A stretch of DNA of 64,000 nt from Streptomyces sp. WM6378. Lineage in GTDB: Bacteria > Actinomycetota > Actinomycetes > Streptomycetales > Streptomycetaceae. The stretch lies in NCBI RefSeq assembly GCF_001279695.1, contig NZ_LGDD01000290.1, forward strand, positions 1-64,000, written 5' to 3'. The notes beneath the pieces were generated by a model that was not told the origin of the DNA, searched no databases, and saw only the letters and a program-made list of their open reading frames with translations. The translations under genes were made by a program, and so were the position numbers. Below, piece by piece: positions 30,115 through 38,340 of the stretch (positions within the stretch are counted from its first letter, which is position 1; each line of letters starts with the position of its first letter).

Positions 30115-31626
30115 GTGGGGCACAGCGGCATCGATACGGACGTGGTGATCGCGGGCGCCGGGCCGACAGGCCTGATGCTCGCCTGTGAGCTGCGGCTGGC
30201 GGGCGTCGACGTGGTGGTGGTCGAGCGGCTCGCGGAACGGACGGGCGAGTCGCGCGCCGGCGGAATACATTCCCGCACCCTTGAGGTGCTGGACCAGCGC
30301 GGAATTCTGGATCGCTTTCTCGCGGCCGGTGAACTGCAGCCGGTGGGTCATTTCTCCGGTCTTTATCTAGAGTTCGACGAGTCGGAGTCAAGGCACCCCT
30401 ACCCGCTGATGATCCTGCAGTCCGCCATCGAGCGGCTCCTGGAGGAGCGGGCCGCCGAACTCGGCGTGCGGGTGCTCCGGTCGTCCGAGGTGCGCGGAGT
30501 GCACCAGGACGAGGCGGGCGTGACGGTCGAACTGGGTACGGCGCTGACGTCGCCCGCGACGCTGCGCGCCCGCTACCTCGTGGGCTGCGACGGCGGCCGC
30601 AGCACCGTGCGCAAGCTGGCGGGCTTCGACTTCCCCGGCACCGCGGCGACGATGACCGCGCTGATCGGCGACGTCGAACTCCCCGAGCTGACCGAGGACT
30701 ACATCTGGGTGCGGCGCTGCGCGGGCGGTGACTTCTCGGCGATCGCCTTCGAGCCGGGCTGGTTCCGGGTGATCACCTCCGAGTACGACCGCGTCGTGGA
30801 CCGCGACGAACCCGTGACGTTCGAGCAGCTCCGGGAGTCGCTGGTCAGGCTGGCGGGCACCGACTACGGCATGCACAGCCCGCGCTGGGTGTCCCGGTTC
30901 AACGACGCCGCGCGACAGGCCGCGCAGTACCGGCAGGGCCGGGTGCTGCTCGCGGGCGACGCGGCGCACATCCACTTCCCGGCCGGCGGGCAGGGCCTGA
31001 ACATGGGCGTGCAGGACGCCGTCAACCTGGGTTGGAAGCTCGCCTCGGTCGTGCGCGGCCAGGCGCCGGAGAGCCTGCTGGACAGCTACCACGACGAGCG
31101 CCACCCCGTCGGGGAGCGCGTACTGGACAACACCCGGGCGCAGTCGGCCCTGGCCCGGCCCGGCGCGCAGACGGACGCGCTGCGCGAGGTGTTCGGCTCG
31201 CTCATGGTGTTCGACGACGTCAACCGGTACCTGCGCGGCATGCTGACCGCGCTGGACATCCGCTACCCGATCGACGGCGACCACCCGCTGGTGGGCCGCC
31301 GGGTCCCCGACGCCGACCTCAAGACGACCGGCGACGCCACCCGCGTCTACGAGCTGCTGCACGCCGGGCGTCCGGTCCTGCTCGACCTGGGCGGCGGCGC
31401 GGAGGTCGCGGCGGCCGCCGCGGGCTGGGCCGATCGCGTCGACGTCGTCGAGGCGCGCGCCGAGGACGACTTCTGGACCGTGCCGGCCATGGGCGAGATC
31501 CCCGCTCCCACCGCGCTCCTCGTCCGCCCCGACGGCCATGTCGCCTGGGCGGCCGCGGATACGCCCGACACCTCCGCGCTCCGCGGTGCCCTCACCACCT
31601 GGTGCGGCCCCGCCGCACAGGGGTGA
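30115..31626 (+). CDS. Class A FAD-dependent monooxygenase (aromatic-hydroxylase fold)
   Basis: 503 residues, the size of PgaE/RdmE-type polyketide hydroxylases. The FAD motifs are GAGPTGLMLACELRLAG at the N-terminus, CDGGRSTVRK in the middle and LAGDAAHIHFPAGGQGLNMG, followed by a thioredoxin-like C-terminal domain (about 395-503). It should use NAD(P)H and O2 to insert one oxygen. The predicted chain has no aromatic ring. Azinothricin-type acyl chains carry a hydroxyl at the carbon next to the carboxyl, so alpha-hydroxylation of the 2-methyl-3-keto acyl group is an attractive guess; another oxidation is equally possible. The GTG start has GAGGGGGA upstream. It is the only plus-strand gene in the middle of the cluster, transcribed from a region with two LmbU-like boxes. 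Confidence 0.9.
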   Translation: MGHSGIDTDVVIAGAGPTGLMLACELRLAGVDVVVVERLAERTGESRAGGIHSRTLEVLDQRGILDRFLAAGELQPVGHFSGLYLEFDESESRHPYPLMILQSAIERLLEERAAELGVRVLRSSEVRGVHQDEAGVTVELGTALTSPATLRARYLVGCDGGRSTVRKLAGFDFPGTAATMTALIGDVELPELTEDYIWVRRCAGGDFSAIAFEPGWFRVITSEYDRVVDRDEPVTFEQLRESLVRLAGTDYGMHSPRWVSRFNDAARQAAQYRQGRVLLAGDAAHIHFPAGGQGLNMGVQDAVNLGWKLASVVRGQAPESLLDSYHDERHPVGERVLDNTRAQSALARPGAQTDALREVFGSLMVFDDVNRYLRGMLTALDIRYPIDGDHPLVGRRVPDADLKTTGDATRVYELLHAGRPVLLDLGGGAEVAAAAAGWADRVDVVEARAEDDFWTVPAMGEIPAPTALLVRPDGHVAWAAADTPDTSALRGALTTWCGPAAQG

Positions 31627-31631
31627 GACAC

Positions 31632-31671
31632 CCCCAACTACCGGCTCGCGAGCCGGTGTTGGCAGTTGGGG
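31632..31671. terminator. Hairpin downstream of the flavin monooxygenase
   Basis: The outer arms CCCCAACT (31632-31639) and AGTTGGGG (31664-31671) flank the perfect palindrome CCGGCTCGCGAGCCGG (31641-31656), starting 5 bases after the stop codon. Confidence 0.6.
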
Positions 31672-31680
31672 GGCTCGCAC

Positions 31681-31724
31681 GACGGCGGCCGTCAGGACCT
31701 GTAGTGGTCCTGGCGGCCGCCGTC
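31681..31724. terminator. Strong 19-bp stem-loop between convergent genes
   Basis: 31681-31699 pairs with 31706-31724 (one mismatch) around the loop TGTAGT. Placed between the convergent monooxygenase and ABC permease genes, it should stop transcription in both directions. Confidence 0.7.
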
Positions 31725-31792
31725 GTCGTACCCGCCGAAGCCACAGCGGCGGGTACGGAGGGGACTTCGAGCTCCCTTCGGCGGACAGCGCG

Positions 31793-31825
31793 GAGCCGCC
31801 TCGGCGCGGCTGGCCGAGGCGGCTC
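31793..31825. terminator. Perfect 13-bp stem-loop after the ABC permease gene
   Basis: GAGCCGCCTCGGC (31793-31805) pairs perfectly with GCCGAGGCGGCTC (31813-31825), 64 bases past the permease stop codon. It is the likely terminator of the NRPS-exporter operon. Confidence 0.65.
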
Positions 31826-31888
31826 GGGAGGGGGCTGGGGCCGGCCGGTCGGGCCGGCCGATGTCACGCGGGTGTCCTGACGTCGGAG

Positions 31889-32653
31889 TCAGGCCCGCTT
31901 CTTGAAGGTGGAGACCGCCCACACGTACCCGACGAGCGCGAGCCCGAGGGACCAGGCGACGGCCGCGATCGCGTCGCCGCTCGACGGGTTGTGGCCCGCG
32001 AGGAGTCCGCGCAGCGTCTCGATGATCGGCGTGAAGGGCTGGTACTCGGCGAACTGCCGCACGCCGGTGCCCATGGTGTCGGCGGGCACGAACGCGCTGC
32101 TCAGGAACGGCAGCATGATCAGCGGCACGGTGGCCAGACCCGCCGACTCGACGGTCTTGGCGCCCAGGCCCATGGCGACGGTGAGCCAGCTGGTCGCGAA
32201 GGCGAGCAGCAGCATGATGCCGATCGCGCCGAGCCACTGCACGAAGTTGGCATGCGGGCGGAAGCCCATGGCGAAGCCGACGGCGATGATGGCCGTGTCC
32301 GCGATCAGTGCGCGCACCGTCGTGGCGACGACATGACCGGCGAGGACCGCGCCGTGCGAGACGTCCATGGTCTTGAACCGGTTGATGATGCCCTTCGTCA
32401 TGTCGCCGTTCACGGCCGCCGCGGTCGGGCCGAGCCCGTAGGTGATGGCCATGACGATCAGGCCGGGCACCGCGTAGTCGACGTATTCGCCCTGGACCTT
32501 GAAGGCGCCGCCGAAGACGTAGACGAACATGAGCATCAGGACGATGGGGAACAGGACCGCGTTGAACACCGTGACCGGATTGCGGAGCGTGTGCTTGAAG
32601 TTGCGGCGCAGCATGATCGTCGAGTCGCCGAACGACGTGGAGACGGTGCTCAT
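31889..32653 (-). CDS. ABC-2 type transporter permease (DrrB-like)
   Basis: A 254-residue membrane protein with about six hydrophobic segments (roughly 28-50, 60-80, 105-130, 140-165, 172-192 and 228-248), the layout of daunorubicin-resistance DrrB permeases. With the preceding ATPase it should form a membrane exporter, presumably for the finished lipopeptide and so for self-protection. Its ATG overlaps the ATPase stop by 4 bases. It is the last gene of the long NRPS operon and is followed by terminator hairpins. Confidence 0.92.
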   Translation of the reverse strand: MSTVSTSFGDSTIMLRRNFKHTLRNPVTVFNAVLFPIVLMLMFVYVFGGAFKVQGEYVDYAVPGLIVMAITYGLGPTAAAVNGDMTKGIINRFKTMDVSHGAVLAGHVVATTVRALIADTAIIAVGFAMGFRPHANFVQWLGAIGIMLLLAFATSWLTVAMGLGAKTVESAGLATVPLIMLPFLSSAFVPADTMGTGVRQFAEYQPFTPIIETLRGLLAGHNPSSGDAIAAVAWSLGLALVGYVWAVSTFKKRA

Positions 32654-33603
32654 CGCGCGATCGCCTCCTTGCTGGTGTGCTCCGTGTTCGCACGCCCGGT
32701 CAGGGCGAGGAAGACGTCGTCGAGGTCCGGTGTGTGCACGGAGAACTCCTGGGCGTTGATCATGTGGTCGTCGAGCCGGCTCAGCAGGGCCAGCAGCGAC
32801 CTCGACTCACCGTCGCTGGGCACCCGCAGGGTCAGCTCCTGGTCGTCCCGGGTGGCCCCGGTCAGGACCCGCGCCGCCGTGTCGAGTTCGTACAGGTCGG
32901 TGAAGCGCAGCCGCACGTGGGTGCCGGGGATCCGGCGCTTGAGCTCCTCGGGGGTGCCCTGGGCGACCAGGCTGCCCTGGTTGAGCACCGCGATCTGGTC
33001 GGCGAGCTGGTCGGCTTCCTCCAGGTACTGGGTGGTGAGGAAGATGGTGGTGCCGTCGGCCACCAGCTCGCGGACGATCCCCCACATCGTGCGCCGGCTG
33101 CGCGGGTCGAGACCCGTCGTCGGCTCGTCCAGGAAGATGATCTGCGGGTTGCCGACCAGCGTCATCGCCAGGTCCAGCTTGCGGCGCATACCGCCGGAGT
33201 AGGTCGACGCCATCTTGTCCGCCGACTCCACCAGGTCGAACTGCTCAAGCAGCCGCGTGACCACCTGGTTGCCGGAGCGCACGCGCTTCAGGTCCGCCAT
33301 CAGCTGCAGGTTCTCCCGGCCCGACAGCAGCTCGTCCACCGCGGCGAACTGGCCGGTCACGCCGATGGCCGCGCGCACCTGCTTGGTCGCGGTCACCACG
33401 TCGTGCCCGGCGACGCTCACCGTGCCGGCGTCGGCCTTCATCAACGTCGTCAGGACGTTGACCGTCGTCGTCTTGCCGGCCCCGTTCGGGCCGAGCAGGG
33501 AGAAGATCGATCCTGCGGCGACATCGAAGTCGATGCCGTCGAGCACGACCTTGTCCCCATATGCCTTGCGCAGCCCTGAAACTGCGATCGCCGAAGTTCT
33601 CAT
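32650..33603 (-). CDS. ABC transporter ATPase (DrrA-like)
   Basis: A 317-residue ATP-binding subunit. The Walker A motif is GPNGAGKTTT (about residues 39-48), the signature is YSGGMRRKLDLA, Walker B is IIFLDEPTTGLDPRSR, and the H-loop region is LTTQYLEEAD rather than the more common His form, as in DrrA-type proteins. A roughly 90-residue C-terminal domain follows. It energises the permease encoded by the overlapping next gene. I chose the ATG at 33603, preceded by AAGGTGGAGG; the frame is open to 33636. It lies 114 bases after the type II thioesterase gene in the same direction. Confidence 0.93.
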   Translation of the reverse strand: MRTSAIAVSGLRKAYGDKVVLDGIDFDVAAGSIFSLLGPNGAGKTTTVNVLTTLMKADAGTVSVAGHDVVTATKQVRAAIGVTGQFAAVDELLSGRENLQLMADLKRVRSGNQVVTRLLEQFDLVESADKMASTYSGGMRRKLDLAMTLVGNPQIIFLDEPTTGLDPRSRRTMWGIVRELVADGTTIFLTTQYLEEADQLADQIAVLNQGSLVAQGTPEELKRRIPGTHVRLRFTDLYELDTAARVLTGATRDDQELTLRVPSDGESRSLLALLSRLDDHMINAQEFSVHTPDLDDVFLALTGRANTEHTSKEAIAR

Positions 33604-33717
33604 GCCTCCACCTTCTTCATCGGGCCTGTCGCCCACCTGTCACACCCCTGACACCGCGCTCGACCGCATCGCTCCCGGCCGGCGCGGCGCCCCTCCGGTC
33701 GGCGACCGGCCCCCGCA

Positions 33718-34437
33718 CTAGCGCGAGCGGGTGGCCTGTGCCTCGATCACGTCCAGCACCTCGCGGCCCGCGTCGACCAGGTACATGTGGTCGCCGGGGA
33801 ACTCCACATAGGTGAAGTCGGCCGTGGTCGCCGCCTGCCACTGCTGTGCCTCTTCGGCGGTGACCAGACCGTCGACGCTGCCGCGCAGCGAGCAGATCGG
33901 CACCGACACCGGCACGTCGGTGCTCGGCACATAGCTCTCGTGCATCTCGCAGTCGGCCTGCAGGGTGGGGAGGATCAGTTCCCGCATCTCCGGGTGGTCG
34001 AGGGCCTCGTGCCGGAACCCCGCGAACTCCTCGACCCTGGCGAGGAATTCCTCGTCCGGGAGCCCCGCCGCCCGCCGCTCGCGCTGGGTCCAGGGACCCG
34101 GCGAACCGCTGACGACGAGCCGCTCGACGTGCACGCCGCGCTCGGTCAGCAGGTGCACCAGCTCGTAGGCGAGCACCGCGCCCAGGCTGTGCCCGAACAG
34201 CACGGTGCGGGCCCCTTCGCCGAGCTCCGCGACGACGTCGTCGACCGAGCCCTTGGCCGCCTCGAAGACGTTGCGGTACGGCTCCTCCAGGATCCGCCGC
34301 TCCCTGCCCGGCAGTTCGACCGAGGCCAGCCGCCACCGGTCTCCGGCCAGGTCCCGCCACGGGTGGAAGAACGAAGGACCCGCTCCCGCGAACGGCACGC
34401 ACAACAGCGTTGCCTGGTCCCCGTGTTCCTCGGACAT
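33718..34437 (-). CDS. Type II thioesterase (NRPS-linked)
   Basis: About 239 residues, alpha/beta hydrolase. CVPFAGAGPSFF lies at the N-terminus, the nucleophile motif is GHSLG (LFGHSLGAVLAYE) and the catalytic His is in GDHMYLV. It is the GrsT/SrfAD kind that clears misprimed carrier proteins. It follows the terminal NRPS by about 80 bases in the same direction, so it is the most likely editing enzyme for the NRPS line. The start is uncertain: ATG at 34437, GTG at 34452 and TTG at 34467 are all in frame and none has a clearly better ribosome site. Confidence 0.9.
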   Translation of the reverse strand: MSEEHGDQATLLCVPFAGAGPSFFHPWRDLAGDRWRLASVELPGRERRILEEPYRNVFEAAKGSVDDVVAELGEGARTVLFGHSLGAVLAYELVHLLTERGVHVERLVVSGSPGPWTQRERRAAGLPDEEFLARVEEFAGFRHEALDHPEMRELILPTLQADCEMHESYVPSTDVPVSVPICSLRGSVDGLVTAEEAQQWQAATTADFTYVEFPGDHMYLVDAGREVLDVIEAQATRSR

Positions 34438-34516
34438 GCCGGGCTCTGTCACCCCGACCAACCCCAATCATCCATTCGACGGTTCGTTGCACTGGCTCCG
34501 GGCATCCGGATGCGGC

Positions 34517-37500
34517 TCACGCCAGGTCCGCCAGCTTGCGGTTGAGGACCTCGAAGACCTCGGCCACGGGGCCGGGCAGGTTCATCTCGTGGTGCGTGGC
34601 GGCCACGTCGTGTTCCTCGATGGTGCCGAGGATGTACGGCTTCCACAGGTGGGCGTACATCTCGTCCTTGAGCGTCGCGTGGAAGAACACCACGTCGCCG
34701 CGGTAGACCGGCGATTCCCAATCCATCATGAGGTTCGTGTTGTTGGCGAGGACCTTGGACATGTTGTCCAGGAAGTCCTGCTGGTTCCCGGTGCCGATGT
34801 ACTGGCCGAAGAAGTCCTCCAGCTCGTCCCGGTAGTCGTCCACCGTCTTGTTGCGGTGGATCTCCGACCATCCCTGGCCGCCGGGCTGGGAGTCCAGGAT
34901 GGCCGTGATGGCGATCTCGTGGCCGCGCCGGTCGAGTCCCTCCGCGATGGCCTGTACGAGTGTGCCGCCGTAGGACCAGCCCACCAGGTTGAAGGGGCCT
35001 TCCGGCTGGACCTTCAGCATCTCCTCGATGAAGTGGTCGACCATCTCGTCGACGGACTCCACCAGCGGGGCGGTGCCGTCGGCGCCGCGGGACTGCAGGG
35101 CGTAGGCCTGACGGTCCTTCACGTGCGTCACGAAGCTGAAGTACGCCCAGCCCAGGCCGCCTCCGCCGTGGAAGAACCACAGCGGCTTCTTGCCGGTGCC
35201 GGGGTCGCTGTTCAGCGGCAGGACGACGCCGAACGGGTTGGCGACCTCGTCGGGGACGGCGCCGGCGAGCAGCAGCGCGGCCAGCTCGGCCACCGTGGGA
35301 AACTTGATGATCGTCCTGAGCGGCAGGTCGACCTCGAACTCCTTGCGGATGCGGACGCTGAGCCGGGTGGCCAGGAGCGAGTGGCCGCCGAGCGCGAAGA
35401 AGTCGTCGTCGACACCGACGTGTTCCTTGTCGAGCAGTTCGCGGAAGACGGCGCACAGCTTCTCCTCGAAGGAGTTGCGCGGCGCCTGGCCGGTCACGGC
35501 GGGGGTGTGCTCCGACGGCAGTGCCTGGCGGTCGAGCTTGCCGTTCGGCGTCAGCGGGATCTGTGCGAGCGGAATCAGCGAGGACGGCACCATGTACTCG
35601 GGCAGCCGGCCGCGCAGGTGCTCGGACAGCTCGGCGAGCAGGTCGTCGGCGGGAGCCTCGGCACCGGCCTCGGGCACGACGTAGCCGACGATGCGCTTGT
35701 CGCCCTGCTGGTTCTCGCGCACCACGACCGCCGCCTGCGCCACTCCGGGGTGCCCGGCCAGCACGTGCTCGATCTCGCCCAGTTCGATCCGGAAGCCGCG
35801 GACCTTCACCTGGTGGTCGGTGCGCGCGAGGTACTCCAGGTGGCCTTCCTTGTTCCACCGCACCAGGTCTCCGGTGCGGTACATCCGCGTGCCGGCCGGG
35901 CCGAACGGGCTCGCCACGAACCGCTCGGCGGTCAGCTCCGGCCGGTCCTGGTAGCCGCGGGCCACTCCGGCGCCGGCGATGTACAGCTCGCCCTGCACGC
36001 CGCGTGGCACCGGGTGCAGCCGCGCGTCGAGCACGTACACCTGGGTGTTCCCGATCGGGGAGCCGATCGCGACGCCCGCGCCCGCCTTCACGGGTGCCAT
36101 GGTCGACCAGGTCGTCGTCTCGGACGGGCCGTACCAGTTGCCCACTTCGGCGGCCTGCTCGGCCAGCGTCTCGGCCAGCCGGACCGGCACGGCCTCCGCG
36201 CCGGTGATGATCCGCAGGCCCTTCGCGGCCTGCGGCTCGTGGGTGAGCAGCAGCTGCCAGAAGCCGGGCGTGGCCTGCACCACGGTGACCTCGTGGCGGC
36301 GCAGCAGCTCCACCATGGCCGACGGGTCGGTGACGGTGTCCTTCTGCGCCAGGACCATCGTCGCGCCGCAGACGAAGGGGAGGTACAGCTCGGTGTTGGC
36401 CATGTCGAACGACACGGTCGTGCTGAACAGCATCCGGTCGGACGCCGACAGGGGGAACCGGCGCCGCGTCGCGGCCAGGAAGTTGGCCACCGCGCCGCGC
36501 GGGATCGTCACGCCCTTGGGGGTGCCCGTCGAGCCCGAGGTGTAGATGACGTACTGGGTGTTCTCCGGGCGGACGGCCACCTCGGGCGCCGAGTCCGGGT
36601 AGTTCGCGTAGTCGGCGGCGTCCAGCGTGTCGGCGTCGAGCACCAGCGCGGGCTTGGCCTGGTCGAGGACGAAGTCGATCCGGGAGCGCGGGTGGTCGGG
36701 GTCGATCGGCACGTAGGCTCCGCCGGACTTCAGCACCGCGAGCAGCGCCACCAGCAGGTTCACGGTGCGGGGCAGGCAGACGGCGACCAGCGACTCGGGG
36801 CCCACACCGCGGTCGGCCAGCCAGTGCGCCAGCCGGTTCGAGCGCGCCTCCAGCTCCCGGTAGGTGAGCGACTCCTGCTCGGAGATGATGGCGAGGGCCT
36901 CCGGGACCGCCTCGGCCTGGCGGCGCACGGCCGCCACGAGCCCGCCCTCCAGGGTCGGCTCCGCGGTGTCGTTGACGTCCTCGACGAGCTGCTCGCGCTC
37001 GCCGGCGATCAGCACGTCGACGTCGCCGACGGGCACGTCCGGGTTGGCGGCCAGCTGCTCAAGAACCCGCGCGTAGCGGGCGGCCATGTCCTGCATGGTG
37101 TCCCGGTCGAACAGCTGGGTCGCGTACGAGATGTCGCCCCGCAGCGCCCCCGACTCGTCCGTGGTCATGCTGAAGAACACGTCGACCTGGGTGGTCGCCA
37201 GGAGGGCCTGGCGGTACTCGACGTCGAGCCCGGCGAGTTCGAGGGACCACTTCTCGGTGTTCTGCCAGCCGCACATCACCTGGAAGAACGGCCGGTACGC
37301 GGCCGAGCGGTCGGGGTTGAGCTGCTCGACCAGCACCTCGAACGGGACGTCCTGGTGCTCGTAGGCCGTCAGCGCCTTGTTGCGCACCTGGGCGAGCAGG
37401 TCGGCGAACGTCGGGTCGCCGGACAGGTCCATGCGGATGACCAGGTTGTTGACGAAGCAGCCGATCAGGTCGTTGAGGGCCTCGTCGGTCCGGCCGGCGA

Positions 37501-38329
37501 TCGGGGTCCCGATCGGGATGTCCTCGCCGCCGCCGAGCTTGCTGAGGAGCACTCCGAGTGCGGCCTGCATGACCATCGACATGGTCAGACCGCGCCCGTC
37601 GGCCAGCTTCTGCAGGCCGGTCATCACCTCGGCGGCCACCGGGATGGCGACCGCGTCGCCGTCCGTGCTCGTCTCCACCGAACGCGGGCGGTCCAGCGGC
37701 AGGTTGAGCGGCTGCGGCACCCCGTCCAGTTCCTTGCGCCAGTACTCGACCTGCTGCGCGCCGAGGCTGCCCGGGTCGGCCAGGTCGCCGAGCACCTCGC
37801 GCTGCCACATCGTGAAGTCCTTGTACTGCACGGGCAGCGGCTCCCACTGCGGCGCGCGGCCGTCGAGGCGGGCGTTGTAGGCCGCGGCCAGGTCACGCGC
37901 GAGGGGCGCGCCGGAGCTGCCGTCCGAGGCGATGTGGTGGATGACCAGGACCAGGACGTGCTCCTGGGGTCCGGAGCGCAACAGGCGCGCCCGCAGCGGG
38001 ATTTCGGCCGTCAGGTCGAACCAGTGGGCGACGGCCTCGTCGACCGCGGCCGACTCGCTCTCGGGCGTCACCTCGACCACCGGCACCCGCACCTGCTCCC
38101 ACGCGTCCGCCATCGGCAGGATCTGCTGGTAGGGCTCACCGTCGTCGTCCGTCAGATACGTGGTGCGAAGGATCTCGTGCCGCTCGACGACGTCGCGGAG
38201 CGCGGCGACCAGGGCGGCCTCGTCCAGGTGGCCGGTCAGCCGGAACGCCGCCGAGATGTTCCAGGTCTCCGCACCCTCCAGCTGGTGCAGGAACCACGTA
38301 CGACGTTGCACAAAGGACAGCGGAATCAT
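34517..38329 (-). CDS. NRPS terminal module C-A-PCP-TE (peptide module 6)
   Basis: 1270 residues. C domain (about 1-430; MIPLSFVQRRTWF start, HHIASDG), A domain (about 455-950; YTSGSTGTPKG, NGKLDRQ intact), PCP (about 965-1035; LGGHSL) and TE (about 1045-1270; GWSYGG nucleophile, C-terminal His in ATHHEMN). My reading of the specificity pocket is D-M-T-Q-I-G-W-T-W-K, which I cannot match to a known amino acid. It resembles the Gly-type family (D-I-L-Q-L-G-x-I-W-K) but has larger differences. The TE should release the chain, presumably by lactonisation onto a hydroxyl of residue 1. It has no RPxL tail, fitting its last position. It lies 11 bases after the preceding NRPS. Confidence 0.95.
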   Translation of the reverse strand: MIPLSFVQRRTWFLHQLEGAETWNISAAFRLTGHLDEAALVAALRDVVERHEILRTTYLTDDDGEPYQQILPMADAWEQVRVPVVEVTPESESAAVDEAVAHWFDLTAEIPLRARLLRSGPQEHVLVLVIHHIASDGSSGAPLARDLAAAYNARLDGRAPQWEPLPVQYKDFTMWQREVLGDLADPGSLGAQQVEYWRKELDGVPQPLNLPLDRPRSVETSTDGDAVAIPVAAEVMTGLQKLADGRGLTMSMVMQAALGVLLSKLGGGEDIPIGTPIAGRTDEALNDLIGCFVNNLVIRMDLSGDPTFADLLAQVRNKALTAYEHQDVPFEVLVEQLNPDRSAAYRPFFQVMCGWQNTEKWSLELAGLDVEYRQALLATTQVDVFFSMTTDESGALRGDISYATQLFDRDTMQDMAARYARVLEQLAANPDVPVGDVDVLIAGEREQLVEDVNDTAEPTLEGGLVAAVRRQAEAVPEALAIISEQESLTYRELEARSNRLAHWLADRGVGPESLVAVCLPRTVNLLVALLAVLKSGGAYVPIDPDHPRSRIDFVLDQAKPALVLDADTLDAADYANYPDSAPEVAVRPENTQYVIYTSGSTGTPKGVTIPRGAVANFLAATRRRFPLSASDRMLFSTTVSFDMANTELYLPFVCGATMVLAQKDTVTDPSAMVELLRRHEVTVVQATPGFWQLLLTHEPQAAKGLRIITGAEAVPVRLAETLAEQAAEVGNWYGPSETTTWSTMAPVKAGAGVAIGSPIGNTQVYVLDARLHPVPRGVQGELYIAGAGVARGYQDRPELTAERFVASPFGPAGTRMYRTGDLVRWNKEGHLEYLARTDHQVKVRGFRIELGEIEHVLAGHPGVAQAAVVVRENQQGDKRIVGYVVPEAGAEAPADDLLAELSEHLRGRLPEYMVPSSLIPLAQIPLTPNGKLDRQALPSEHTPAVTGQAPRNSFEEKLCAVFRELLDKEHVGVDDDFFALGGHSLLATRLSVRIRKEFEVDLPLRTIIKFPTVAELAALLLAGAVPDEVANPFGVVLPLNSDPGTGKKPLWFFHGGGGLGWAYFSFVTHVKDRQAYALQSRGADGTAPLVESVDEMVDHFIEEMLKVQPEGPFNLVGWSYGGTLVQAIAEGLDRRGHEIAITAILDSQPGGQGWSEIHRNKTVDDYRDELEDFFGQYIGTGNQQDFLDNMSKVLANNTNLMMDWESPVYRGDVVFFHATLKDEMYAHLWKPYILGTIEEHDVAATHHEMNLPGPVAEVFEVLNRKLADLA

Positions 38330-38340
38330 TGCTTCACTCC

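Noticed and set aside
30115..31626. Considered as proof of an aromatic polyketide
   Set aside because: The window has no type II PKS, cyclase or aromatase; the fold is also used on non-aromatic substrates.
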